Notes: generated by a model not told the origin, from the letters alone. A stretch of 64,000 bases of DNA from Deroplatys truncata (GCA_030765065.1 CM060976.1:56218539-56282538); one strand, 5' to 3'. Positions 35,533-46,895 are shown, counted from the first letter of the stretch. Program-made: numbers and translations.

Positions 35533-35556
35533 ATTGGCTCCCAGAACGTGGGGCGA
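35533..35556 (+). promoter_or_regulatory. Primer-binding-site-like motif
   Basis: TTGGCTCCCAGAACGTGGGG directly follows the 5' LTR, the place where a tRNA primes minus-strand synthesis. The priming tRNA was not identified. The related motif at 34043 supports its functional origin. Confidence 0.6.
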
Positions 35557-35770
35557 AATAACCAGGAAGGGACGAAAGAACGAGAACGTGGAACGAATGG
35601 AGCAGTGTAATTAACTACAAGACGCAGATCCCAGAAACAATCACCAGAACGACCGACGACTCGGATGAGAGGACATCGTAACTACGAGAATAGAAGGCAA
35701 CAGGGGAATTCGACTACAGGACACCAAGACAGCGAGACGACGCAGATCCATCGTAGTACAACGCAGAGGC

Positions 35771-35772
<2 letters not shown>

Positions 35773-35820
<48 letters not shown>
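35773..35820. repeat. (TA)n microsatellite inside the LTR element
   Basis: A pure TA run in the leader between the primer site and the gag-like region. Similar runs at 24397 and 28159 show that TA runs expand freely in this genome. Confidence 0.9.
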
Positions 35821-35822
<2 letters not shown>

Positions 35823-35929
35823 AGAGAGGGGCAGGAAGCTGGACATCAAAGCAACATCATCAGATAGCATCATAAAGGTTAGAAAATTGTAAATTTTTTG
35901 TGTATCCTAAAAAAATTGTGAGAAATTAA

Positions 35930-37350
35930 ATGTTCTTCAGAAGTGGTAGGATTAAGAAAACAATGTCTACTAATAATACAGAAGAAATAATCATGGAAGG
36001 GGATAATGTAACAGTTAGCTGTAATTCAATACAGGTTACAGAAAATAGCTCAAACAATGTAGGATTTGAGGGAGGAAATATTAGTGAAGAAAGTGAGAAT
36101 AGAAAAGCAGGAAATGTTAATTTTGATGCTGGTACGATGATGGAAATATTGAGAAATTTTGGTGAAACATTAAATAAGAGTATTAGGAGTACAAATCAAT
36201 TAAGGGAAGATATTGGTAAGAATAATGAGAAATTAGAAAAACTAACACAGAACATGGAAAAGGGTAATGAGAAATTAGAAAAAAATAGATCAAAACAGGA
36301 TATGGAAAAGAATAATAGGGAATTAAGGGAAGATATTGGTAAGAGCTTAGAACAAAACAGAGAAGAAATTGAAAAGAAATTATGGAGCTAGATAGTAGTA
36401 TGATAAGAATGAGAAATGAAAATCAGGAAATAATAGCAAGTAAGATAGGAAAAGTTTCAAAGAAAATGTCAGACATGAGCAGGGAAATATCTAACCAAAA
36501 AAGTGAGGTTAATAATAAAATTGAACATGTTGATGTAAAATGTACAGAGTTAGGTAGCCAAATGAATAGCACTTCAAGTGAGCTCAGAGAGATGATGGAG
36601 GCTACGAATGCAGATTTAATTCAGGCGCAAGTTAATTTCAGAGGGGAGATATCTGAAATTCGGAAGGAGTCGGAAACACAAAGAAATAAGTTGTCTGAAG
36701 AAGCTAAAGTTTTGTCTATATATTTGGATCAAAAACTAACTTCTGAAATTAACAAGCACCAAGCTGTTCACTATGAGAACAATAAAAAATTGGAACAGAC
36801 AATAGAAAATGTGCAAGGTACTGTAAATAGGTTAGAATTGAATTCAAGGGTCAATATATGTGATGTTAATGTATCTGATGTACAGAATAATGATAGAGTA
36901 TGACTAATAATGTGAGTGATGCGGCGGCTTCATCCATAGCTCACGCTGAAACTCAGAGTGCACAAGTAACGTTAGAGAATTTAAATATGGGAATAAGGGA
37001 TTTGCAAAACTATAATTATATCTTAAGTGATTTGCCACTTCCAAAATTTATTTGAAACTCCAATCCAGTACAGTTTATTGCAGACTTGTCAGAGTATTTT
37101 CAAATTAAAAAGATACCGGAAGAATTGAAAATGATAGTTGTCAAAAGAGGTTTGGACCAGAAAACTTTAGATTGGTTTCAAATGGTATCATGGGGTGAAA
37201 TGTCATATGAATCCTTTAAGAGGCTATTTATGAACAGGTTTTGGAAGGTTACGATACAGCTACGAGCAATGTTTAGCCATAGACAATTTAATCCAGGAAA
37301 GGGAATAGCAATGACCGCTAAAAAAAATGAAAGAATACCAAGATGATGAA
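35930..37350 (+). pseudogene. Gag-like region of the LTR element (fossil, broken)
   Basis: The first two thirds are Lys/Glu/Asn-rich and strongly coiled-coil in character, with repeated RELREDIGK and NEKLEK motifs. The last part (IKKIPEELKMIVVKRGL, WFQMVSWGEMSYESFKRLF) looks like the capsid fold of Ty3/gypsy gag proteins, which assemble the particle around the RNA. No zinc knuckle was seen. The region is interrupted, and no attempt is made to join its parts. Confidence 0.6.
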
Positions 37351-37922
37351 AAGTAGATTCAGGATAAGTAAAGCTGAACTGCAGAACAAAGTATTGGAAT
37401 GTAAGAGGGTTAACTATGTATATATGTCATAAGAAAAGAGAAATAAATTCAGGACAAAAATAATTGTTTAAAGGGGTAAAGATAATTAAAGCAAAACACT
37501 TATGGAGCGCACAGATAATATGAAATTATGTCTAGAATTAAGTGATGTAAATATATTTGTGTAGAGGATATGTTCAATAATTGCAATATGAACCAGGTTA
37601 AAAATCTTGAGTATATAATTTTTTTATGTCAATAATCTAAGAAAGTATAACCATTTTGTTATAGTGACGCAAATAGTTCAGGGTACAGTATTTGCTATAA
37701 AAAATTGTAATGTCAGATGTATGTATATAAACACATTAGACCCGAGCCAGTGAATAGTGGCGAGAAAAAAGGCAAAATGTATAACGTGTGTAAAATGCGT
37801 GTGCAGTGTTAAGTGCAAGTGATAAACACCGTGTGTTCCAAGATTCAGGAGATTAAAAACCCAATTATAAAATTTCCAAAAAAATTTGTAAATATTTATA
37901 ATTATGTTTCTAGTGGGGCATA

Positions 37923-38897
37923 TGAGGCAGTATTTTATATCACAACACTGTGAATGTCAGAGTGATTGTAGTGTAAATTAGCATTATTGTATGACAATGA
38001 TTTGGGATGTTTGTTAATTATAAGCATTGTTAGGAAATAAGTTTACACGGCCTCACTGAAACTGACAATAGGAGCGGGTAACAATGTAGCGAGGGAGTGA
38101 GTTGTTTATCAATTAGAAGAGACAAACAAATGACGTCAGAGTAGCGTGCCTTTCTTTAGAAATGGAGGGAATATCTTCCCTAGAGCATATGTGTTCGTAA
38201 TTTTGATTGGTTATAAAAATAGACGCTAATGTTGGCGCGCTTTATTAACCACTAGCAGCTCTGTTATAATGTTTAGGGGTGAGGGAGTATAAAAAGCTAA
38301 AGCCAGAGACCACTCTGTCTGCATACTCCCTTGCATGCAGGCGCCTTTTTAGAAATCACCCACTAACATTCGGTTTGCTTCGGCGGTACCGGACACCAGT
38401 TCACCTTCGACTTTCCCTTCCATCACTGTAGAGTAGTTAGTACATGGTAGGGGAGACGATGTATATCCCTTTCGGATGATCGTCACCTGGTGTGGCGGAG
38501 GCGGGGCCACACCCAAAAAAAAACGGGTAACGTTCAGTCCAACAGAATCATTCGCGGGTTATACGTCGCGCAGTTCTACAGAATAATTCACAAGGCAAAC
38601 GTCGCCCAGTTCATCAGAATCATTCACGCGTTAAACGTCGCGCAGTTCTATAAAATCTCTCGCGTCGTAAAGTAAGTTAAATGATGTGAAATACGCGAAT
38701 TAATAATGTGCGGAAATAAGTGATTATAGTTACATTCGAAAATATAACAGTTTCAGTCAGGCATGTATCAAACGTAAATCTATGAAATTAATGAAGTGTG
38801 ATGGCAATAAAAGTGTAAAAACAAATTCTTTTATCAGTGTTATCTTTTAGTAACAACTCCTTTCCGTTTACACACCCTGTTCAAGAGATTTGCTCGA

Positions 38898-38928
<31 letters not shown>

Positions 38929-39018
38929 GCTAGCCGGAGGACAAAGAACTCAAAATTTAAAATAGTAAAACAATAACAGGCGCTCAGCAAATAAGATAAC
39001 ACGAGCGATACCGCGGCA
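37923..39018 (+). repeat. 3' LTR of the gag-only element, with an insertion
   Basis: 1096 bp. It matches the 5' LTR throughout, except for a ~213-bp foreign segment at 38311-38523 and a longer (TAA)n run near 38900-38928. It is preceded by a weak purine-rich stretch (agtggggcata). Confidence 0.85.
38311..38523 (+). mobile_element. A-tailed insertion in the 3' LTR
   Basis: A GC-richer segment absent from the 5' LTR. It starts cactctgtctgc and ends gccacaccc followed by nine or ten A residues, like a retroposed Pol III-type RNA. It sits about 20-25 bases downstream of the TATA box, at or near the predicted start of transcription. No clear target duplication is seen. I could not identify the source RNA. 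Confidence 0.55.
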
Positions 39019-39204
39019 CTATCTACCTTATATGTGGTAGAGAAAGCAAAAGAAATATGTGTATACGTATAAGGACTCAAACACAACACGGATGCTTAAG
39101 TACCGAACTGTAAAGTCCTTCTTCAGGCTAAGAGGAGCTTAAAGTAGCATTTCTCTTAGCCTAAAGGCTTTATAGGGTGATATAAGCGAGCGAAATGGTT
39201 TCAC

Positions 39205-39350
39205 AGTAACATATGAGGTTCGCATTCGGGGGGTCCCGGTTTCGACTCCCGTCGACCACCCATTCTGACCTTGGGATTTTGTAGCTTTCCTTATTGGCAG
39301 GCACATGCTGCGGCGGATTCTCATCCACCACGATATCTTCTTCTTCTTTA
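39205..39350 (+). mobile_element. SINE 5' part
   Basis: The head and first body block (ttcgcattcggggggtcccggtttcgactcccg, with a tctgacc block and a ggcacatgctgcgg block) are present. The rest is replaced by the 3' end of the LINE at 39350. A 10-bp stem (aggctaagag / ctcttagcct) lies just upstream at about 39125-39163. Confidence 0.6.
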
Positions 39351-40320
39351 CTTCAAGGATTAGGTATTACACCTGTTCCATCCTTTTTTCTTACTCCCAT
39401 CTCTTTCTTGGGCGTCCGATGTCTCTTTTTCCTGGGGGTTTATATTTGTTAATTAATACTGCTATTCTATTTTCACTCATGGGGTTTATGTGCTCTTTCC
39501 AACAATGTTCATTTTCTTCAATTTTATCATATAATTTATAAATATTCAGTTCTTCTGTAATTGTTTCATTTCTTATTAAGCCTAATCTGGTGCATCCTTT
39601 AGTTCTCCATAAGAATCTCATTTCCGCCGATTGAATTTTACTTTTGTCCTTTTCTTTTATTATCCAAGATTCGCTGCCATACATGATCACCGGGACTGCC
39701 GTGGTCTTGTAGAACTTCAGCGTTGTTTCTTTCCTTGTATTATGTTGTAGAGTTCTTGTTATTGTTGAACAATAACATATTCAACATATTTGTTGAAAAT
39801 TATTTATCTTATTATCTATATACCTATCCACATCGAAACTTATGTCACAACCCAAGTAATTAAAATTCACGACTTGTTCCAGGATATTATTTCCAATGCA
39901 TATTTTTGTTCTCACTGGCTTTTTCCTTGGTGAGCCATTACTTTGGTCTTTTTTAAGGAAATCTTTAAATTATATTTGTTTCCTAGTTGGTACATTATAT
40001 AAATAGAGTGCTCTAGATTATCTTCGCTGCTCTGTAGTATTACTACACCATCTTCGTATAACATATTTAGATATGAATTCTGATTTAGTTGTGTTCCTGG
40101 ATGCACTTCCTTCTTCCATGTTTTATAACATCGTCTATATATATTGAATAAAGTGGTTGAAAGACTACATCCTTTTCTTACTCCTTGATTTGTTATTATT
40201 GGTTCTGATTTTGTTGCGCCTGGGTTTATAATAACTTTAGTGTTTGTATATATACTTTTAATACCTCTAGAATGTGCCGAGGATATCCCCGATTGTCCAT
40301 TGTTTTCCATAAATTAGTTC
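39350..40320 (-). pseudogene. LINE reverse transcriptase 3' part, 5'-truncated
   Basis: The reverse strand encodes the reverse transcriptase fingers and palm (GVRKGCSLSTTLFNIY; then LYEDGVVILQSSEDN, where the catalytic YADD has become YEDG and is dead; then KYNLKISLKKTKVMAHQGK). After a frame break come the C-terminal blocks MYGSESWIIKEKDKSKIQSA, EMRFLWRTKGCTR and GKRDIGRPRKRWE, common in insect endonuclease/reverse-transcriptase LINEs. The 3' end is marked by a short (GAA)n tail near 39340-39352, joined to a SINE fragment. The 5' end is inverted (next entry). Confidence 0.8.
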
Positions 40321-40440
40321 TGTTCATATCAGGTCAGAACTATTTTATGGAAAATAATGGACAATCGGGGATATATCAGGTCAGAACTAGTTTATGGAAA
40401 ACAATGGATAGTCGGGGATATCCTCGGCACAGGATATCCT
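40272..40440. repeat. Inverted and duplicated LINE 5' segment
   Basis: The LINE segment at 40272-40320 (gccgaggatatccccgattg ... ttagttctg) reappears inverted at 40331-40375, and again at 40376-40432 in a version that includes the gatatcctcggcac end. The result is one antisense and two sense copies in 170 bases. This fits twin-priming inversion at the LINE 5' end plus a short tandem duplication. Confidence 0.75.
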
Positions 40441-40445
40441 TTCCA

Positions 40446-41107
40446 TAATTTCCCTTTCATTACGTTTCCTTTTCAGCTTCCAAATGTCCTTCTAGGTTTC
40501 GATGCATATGGCAGTGACGGACAGATGGCGTGCATGCTTGCTTAAAGTAAAGGGTACTCCCCGTAGACACTAGAGGGCTGCTTGGTCGACGAGACGTATA
40601 GACGGCTCCAAAAGTTTTCCGTTGCACCGATAGCGGGGCAAGGGGTGCTTATCAAGAGGTTATTTCAGGTATCTTAGCTCATACCTGCTCTACAAGGAAG
40701 GTTAAGGGATGTAACAGGCTAAACAAAATAGCATTCCAAAACATTTCCCTTAGACTTGGCTGTAAGAATGTAATAACGTGAAAAGAAAACAGCAATAACA
40801 TTACAACACAGCGACATAAGCAGTATACAAACTAATTTTTAGGAATTAGAAGCATCATATAACAAGCAAGTGTTAAAACAAAATGGTTTGGTGTTCAATG
40901 TTTACTGCTTTCTCTACCCATTATCAACTAACATATGTTCTTTATTTTCATAATGTCCTTATGAAGTATGGCTTTTCTGTGCATCGTGACAGCAATTTAG
41001 GCCAGAAATTATTTAAAGTTACAATATAAGTTACACTTTTCCCAATTTGGTTGCATGCAAGATGCCGTAACGACAACCAGCCGCTTATCTATTTCACAAC
41101 TCATCGT
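40446..41107. other. Unassigned stretch
   Basis: No gene or known repeat recognised. A GC-richer patch at about 40510-40640 resembles a SINE 3' half in composition, but I could not align it. Confidence 0.4.
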
Positions 41108-42330
41108 TTTACTGTCTCTACTATTTACCTATAATAAGTAGGGAAAGTGTTGTACTCCACCCAAAAATTAAAAAACGAGATTCACCGGAAATACACTTTT
41201 TGAGGCCCACTGAATCCAAAGAAAGCATTTTTACTTTTCCTACTACGCACTTACAGTAAGCAGAGGAAGTATTGTATTCCACCCAAAAATTTAATAACGG
41301 GATTTACAGAAATCCACGCTTAGAGGCTCCCTGAATCCAAAGAAAGCATTTTTACTTTCTCTACCACGTATACAGAAGTAGAGAAAGTATTGTATTTCAT
41401 CCAAAAATTCAATAAAGAGATTTACCGGAAATACACGTTTTGAGACACCCTGAATCCAAAGAAAACATTATTACCTTCTCTACTTCATAGCTACAGGAGG
41501 TAGAGAAAGCATTGTATTCCACCCAAAAATTCGATAAACAGATTCACCGGAAATACATATTTTTAGACCCCCTGAATCCAAAGAAAGCATTTTTACTTTC
41601 GCTACTACGTATTTACACGAGGTAGAGAAATTATAGTATTCCACCCAAAAATTCAACGATATTCACCGGAAATACTCGTTTTGAGACTCCCTGAATCCAA
41701 AGAAAGTATTTTTACTTTCTCTACTACGTAGTTACAATAAGTAGAGCAAGTATTGTATTCCACCCAAAATTCAATAACGAGATTAATACTTGGAACGGAA
41801 ATACTCGTTTTCAGACTCCCTGAAACCAAACAAAGCGTTTTTACCTTCTCTACTACGTAGCTACAGCAATTAGAGCAACTACTGTGTTCCACCCAAAAAT
41901 TGAATGAGATTCACCGGATATACACGTTTTGAGACCCCCTGAATCCAAACAAATAATTTTTACTTTCTCTACTACGTAGCTACAGGAGGTAGAGAAAGTA
42001 TTGTTATCCACCTAAAAACTGAATAACGAGATTCACCGGATATACACGTTTTGAGATTCCCTGAATCCAAAGAAAGTACTTTTACTTTCTCTACTACATA
42101 GTTATAGTTAAGTAGAGAAAGTATTGCATTCCACCCAAAAATTCAATAACGAGATTCAACGGAAATACGCATTTTGAGACCCCTGAATCCAAAGTAAGCA
42201 TTTTTACTTTCTCTACTACGTAGCTATAGTAAATAGGGAAAGTATTGAGTTCCATCTGAAAATTCAATGTCCTAATTTCACCAGAAATCACGTTTATAAC
42301 CCCTGAATCCAATGAATTTATTTTTCGAAA
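41108..42330 (+). repeat. Ten-unit tandem array of the R1 head
   Basis: Ten head-to-tail units of about 119 bp begin near 41110, 41230, 41350, 41470, 41592, 41711, 41840, 41959, 42080 and 42203. Each opens with ttactttctctactacgta and carries its inverted partner agtagagaaagta (a perfect or near-perfect hairpin). Next come tccacccaaaaattc, caccggaaatac and cctgaatccaaag. Only the last unit continues into a normal R1 body. Confidence 0.9.
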
Positions 42331-42904
42331 ATGGTCCAAGTGTGTGTGTGTGTGTGTGTGTGTATCCACGAATAGCATAACTCAAAAGCAAAAGTTTGGT
42401 TAAAAACCGAACTTGGTGTTTAAGTACAACTTCTTCCAAGAATGCGACACTGAGATTATAAAGAAAATGCTCCACTCCAAACTAGGGTTTACATTTTTCG
42501 AAATTTTTATTCTTTCAAATATGACTCTAAGGATTTTGATTAAAATACATATGTTTAATCTATTTTCATGATAAATAGAATGTATATCTTTTATTTTCTA
42601 GGAATAGTCTCTAAATTGGTATTTATTGTTAATGACATTTGATAATTAGTAAATCGTAAGAGAGAGAGACAAAATCGTACCACACAACAACTGTAGATCT
42701 TGTTAAAGCACAAAATTTAAATCAAATAACATTTTTATTTTATGACAAATAACTTTTATATGTTACCTATTCTGAATGTTTCTTTGTTATTACTTTGAAT
42801 TTTCAAATACTTTATAGTTCTCTCTACTGCAAATCTATTGTTTTCTCTCTCTCTTTCTTTCTTTCTCTCTCGTGTTCATACAAAGAGAACAGAATTTCAA
42901 ATCT
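42203..42904 (+). repeat. R1 body interrupted by a SINE
   Basis: R1 TG-run (42340-42364), body and start of tail. It breaks at the 'aaatctatcacg' word (about 42899-42911) and resumes at 55098 with tatcacgtagcgatc, giving a 12-base target duplication (aaaKctatcacg) for the SINE in between. Confidence 0.85.
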
Positions 42905-43416
42905 ATCACGTCTGTGGCTCACACTTAGGAGCTCGTGGGTTGGATTCCTCTGGCCGAACTTCCTGACCCATAGGTTTTTTCGGGGGGTTTTCCCGGGGCG
43001 CCAAGCGAGTGCTTGGAAGGATTCTCACATCCCCGAATTTCCGGACCTCCATTTCATCTCCATTCTAATTTCCCTTCATCTTTCATTCGTTGGTCTCTTT
43101 CAGGGTTCGAAGTGTCGACGATGGTGTTTCGGTGCAGTGTGACTTTATCCGTCCCTCACCTTCTGGCTGGCTGTCCGGAGTATCCTAACTTCCTTGAGGA
43201 GCGTTGGACACCCTCTGTGCTGGGTGGAGTCCCCGGTCTACCTGTCCGTCTGACGGGGAGCCTCTATCTGAAAACTTAGGGACCCTATCATTCCTGTGCC
43301 GTTTTTCCTGGTTCCGGACGCCCGGTGTCTGTCCCGCCTCATCCTGCCTCCCGGAGACGCCCCCTTGTGAGGCGTAGGCACAATATCCACTATGTGGATC
43401 AATGCCGAGTCCCCTC
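42905..43416 (+). mobile_element. Long SINE, split by the Polinton-like element
   Basis: tRNA-like head (tctgtggctcacact ... gtgggttggattcc), the shared central block (tttcagggttcgaagtgtcg, 43099) and the GC-rich 3' half up to gagtcccctc. The last ~25 bases (cgtagccaaccaatccaaag) lie beyond the Polinton at 55078-55100 and match the SINE end at 58806-58838. Confidence 0.88.
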
Positions 43417-44297
43417 AGTAGCTTATATAGGACAGACCTGGAGCAGTTTTTTGGGCATATATGGGAAAGGATAGGGAAAACGTGACTGGATGGGGCGGTC
43501 CAAGGAGGAAAATGGGTTTATATGGGAGAGATAGGGAATACGACAGTATTAATAGAAATGTATGTTCAGAAACAAAGGAGATGTCGACAACTGATAAGGT
43601 GTAGTAATAGAAATGTATGTATTTCCCCTCACTTCCCCTCTTCCCCACACCCCACAGTAGATATATTAGGAGAGAGCCAGAGCACAGAGAGATGCCGACA
43701 AGTGATAAGCTTTTTGTTCTACGCCGACAAGCCCGCCGGCTCCCTTTGAGGCCTCACATGCCGCCAGGTCTCGTGTCGTTGGGCCCCGCCCCCTCTCTCT
43801 TTGTGCGCTTACCTAATGCCGACCGTGTCTGTGCCGACAGGTCCTACCCCCCTCCCCCATGCGGTCTAGTCGCGTGCCGTGGCGTCCTGACTTGAGGGAT
43901 TTGTTTTCTCGACGCCTGCCGCCCCTCGGCAAATCAATTAGGTAATGTTCGTTAAACATTTTTGAAAAAAAAAAGAATTGTCATTTTATGAGTACTAATG
44001 CATGCATATCTAAGGCTCCTCGAGCAATTAAGTTTTTTTGATTAATTAATTGTATATGAATTGACTCGAGCGCAAGTGGTAGCGTGTGTATAAGTAGCAC
44101 GCTCACGGAACAGTCCGCCATGTTATGAAATAAACCCCGCAACCTACTTCTGTCTGAGGATGACTGAAATGTTTCATGTATACATTAGCTGACAACGTTA
44201 GACGCTTTCACCACATTAATAGACTTTAAGATTGCATCCCGGATCTGTATACAGTCATTAGCGGGCAATGTCAGTAATTGTTTTCCTAAGTGCTCTG
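43417..44297 (+). repeat. Left terminal inverted repeat of the Polinton-like element
   Basis: 881 bp, reverse-complementary to 54191-55071. It contains a TATATAGG box near the outer end and an array of short words such as gccgacaagtgataag and tgccgac. The inner part is gattaattaattgtatatg and a gtgtataagtagcacgctc block. Confidence 0.92.
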
Positions 44298-44930
44298 AAA
44301 AACCCCCAGACACTCAATGTAAATACCTTTTAGCTCGTAGAATTTCCATCACAAACTGTGGTAAAACCCTAGTCTAGACAATTTTTTCCCTGATAATTAA
44401 TGATTAAGTTTCATAGCTCTTATTTCTTTCAATAAAATATTGCGAATAAAGTATTCAGAATTCAGATTGGCGGAAAGAAATATTATATACGGTATTAAAA
44501 ATAAATAAGCGTGGTGAATACTACATATGTTATTAAAAATAAAATAAATACGGATAACATTATAGTTAAATATTATAAATGTTATTAAAAAACTAAATGA
44601 TTCGGTTAACATAGTTGAATACTATATATGTTATTAAAAATAAATACGGTTAACATTATAGGTGAATATTACATACGTTATTAAAAATAAAAAATGGCCT
44701 CGCTGATCAATGACTACAATTAAATATTTTTTATTAATTAATTGTATATGAATTGACTTGCGCATTTTGGTTATTGCGCTATGTCTCCCTAACGTTTCCA
44801 GATCTAGGATCATTCCAGCTAGTTGCGCGCTTCTGCCGTCTACCTTCTAAAGTAAAGTTGCACGCTTCTACCATCTTCATTCTAAAGTAAAGTTATAGAA
44901 CAATGAGATAAAATCTAATCAATTCTTTAG
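44298..44930. repeat. AT-rich ~60-bp imperfect tandem units
   Basis: Within 44480-44700 the motif 'gaatactacatatgttattaaaaataaa...cggttaacattatag' recurs four times at about 60-bp spacing. At 44728 a second copy of the TIR word attaattaattgtatatgaattgac appears. Confidence 0.65.
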
Positions 44931-45830
44931 AATGTGCCGCGTCATTAGGGTATTGTTCCAAGTTATCCGTGATGCCTGGGGTCGAATCCTAGGAGTGATT
45001 ACAAATTCAGATTCTAATAACTCAGAGACTAATTACGATAAAGACGTCAAATAACGTTTATTACATTAAGGTCATTAGGTAGTTTCTTGTGAATGTATAT
45101 TTGGGTACCTGGTGTTCTGGGTTCGAATACCGATAAAATGTAATTTAATTATAAATTTAATAACTCCTAAACTAATTAAGATAAAGACGCCAAATAAACT
45201 TTATTGCGTTTATGTTATTAGGTAGTATCCTGTGGATGTGTAATTAGATACCTGACGTCCTGGGTTCGATCCTTAATTTTTAAATCACCATTATCTCAGA
45301 AACTAAGAGAGGCAGAGGAGTGGACCAAAGCATGATTGATAAGTTCTATACTGTGTGATTAACGCTGTATATAATTGCCAATCAGTTGTGCTTGATTCGA
45401 TTCCCCATCTTTTAATGACTTCATTAATTTTCCTCTGTACACTAGAATATATCACTTAGATCGATGATGTACCTACATACAGCTTTGTTTAACATGTTCA
45501 GCTAGTATCATAAATTATTTTGTTCCTGGTGTTCTGGTTTCGAATACCGATTCAATGAAATTTACTTACAAATTTAATAACTCGTAATCTAATTTAGATA
45601 GACATGTCAAGGTAAACGCAAACAGAGTATCTAGTCCTTAAATATCGTTATCATGACAAATATTACTTTAAAGTACTCAGATCGAATCCCGAAGGGATGA
45701 TTTCATATATCTTCAAGCCTATGGATCATATCAGGTTCTAATAAAGATTAAATACTTGATGCTGATGTGGGGGAGCTAAAATACATTTATTAAAAGTATT
45801 ACCGGGTTCGATTTAGAAGCTTAGAATCTG
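44931..45830 (+). repeat. Tandem units with regularly spaced B-box-like motifs
   Basis: Seven motifs of the GGTTCGAATCC type (near 44986, 45117, 45258, 45400, 45534, 45681 and 45808) are spaced 127-147 bp apart. They sit within imperfect units that also share 'aactc..aaactaatta.gataaagacg.caaataa'. An eighth, looser motif (aggttcaaatc) lies near 46438. They look like degenerate Pol III B boxes, but no paired A boxes or tRNA folds are evident. Confidence 0.65.
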
Positions 45831-46895
45831 TGTAACTATGGAAAAATTGCTTTTCTCGTGATTGTAGTGAAATGTAATCGTCTTCCTGTGAGAAGATTAA
45901 GGGAATGAAAACATGAGATAATGTAGTATATACATACATTTAACTAAATAAGGAGGAAAATCTTCTACGTTACCTTTTAAGCTTTTACTTTAAGTATTGT
46001 GATAATACAGCTGGAATTAACCATGGTACAATAGGTGGTGGTGGTGGTGGTGGTGGTGGTGGTGGTGGTGGTGGTGGTAGGCTTTGAATTTGAAATATAT
46101 GTCTGAATGAGCGTGTGAGAATGCTTCTCTTGCTGCTGTGACAGCATAAGCATTTAGTTATGAGACGAGTTTAAACGTGTTTGATGCTGTCAGACATCCT
46201 GTCTCTAGATGTGACGTCATAAACATCCTGCTTCTGGGCGTGAGCTTATATGGTTGAGATTAATACACGTTGAGCGATCATACACAGCTGGTTATGGAGC
46301 GAGTTTATGAATGATCTAAAAGGTTCGTGCTCCCTCTATAAATATGTTATAGGGAAAGGATGCTCTCCTGAAACATTAGGCATCTAGACAGAAATTGTTC
46401 ACAGAGACAGTAGACGTCAGGTTGAATGGGACAGACCTCAGGTTCAAATCTTTAATGGGGTACGGACCCCCGCCTTTTGCCTGTCATGTCTCCAAAACCA
46501 TCCTAACAGCGTAACATTACGTTACAACGCCACGTAACCACAACATGTCGAGTGCGAACATGGACAAAGGATGCTCTCTGGAAACATTCGTGGAAAAGGA
46601 TGCTCTCTGGAAACACTCGTCATCCGCACAACGGATTGTCCCCAACATTTCCAGATTTCGGACCGTTCAGCATCGTGGCGCGCCCCTGTCATCTACATTT
46701 CGATGAAATTTTACCTCCTGTATTAAAGTTTGGTGCCTTGTATAGATCTGCACAACTTGCATTACGCTGTGTGTCCCTAGCGTTTCCAGCTCCTGAATCG
46801 TTCCAGCTAGTGGACTGCCTCTACCATCTTCAAGTCAACGATCTGTTACTCTGAATTAAAGTTTGGTGGTCTGTATAGCTCTGTACAACTTGCAT
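45831..46895. repeat. Mixed repeats: (GGT)n and ~130-bp duplicated words
   Basis: A (GGT)n run occupies 46036-46079. 'aaggatgctctc.ggaaacat' recurs near 46377, 46567 and 46598. The words ccctaacgtttccag / cctagcgtttccagctcc and 'acaacttgcattacgct' recur at 44787, 46748-46800 and 46878. The last one leads straight into the 21-bp array. No coding region. Confidence 0.65.

Larger units (their letters stand above)
34666..39018 (+). mobile_element. Gag-only LTR retrotransposon, Ty3/gypsy-like (fossil)
   Basis: A 4.35 kb element with two LTRs beginning TGAGGCAGTATTTTATATC and ending in CA, flanked by the 4-bp duplication CTAT (34662-34665 and 39019-39022). A primer-binding-site-like motif follows the 5' LTR. 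The ~2.4 kb interior carries only gag-like coding sequence, and no protease, reverse transcriptase or integrase is visible, so it would have depended on a partner. The gag-like region is broken (about two or three breaks). The LTRs differ by only a few percent outside one insertion, so insertion was fairly recent. Confidence 0.85.

Noticed and set aside
38311-38523. 5S rRNA- or snRNA-derived insertion in the 3' LTR
   Set aside because: Short words resemble the 5S internal promoter (ttagtac) and U6 (gcttcgg), but the match does not extend far enough to support either source.
43617-43895. Open frames inside the terminal inverted repeats (also 54593-54967)
   Set aside because: They are mirror copies across the arms in GC-rich tandem words, with no domain. 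Polinton arms are normally non-coding.
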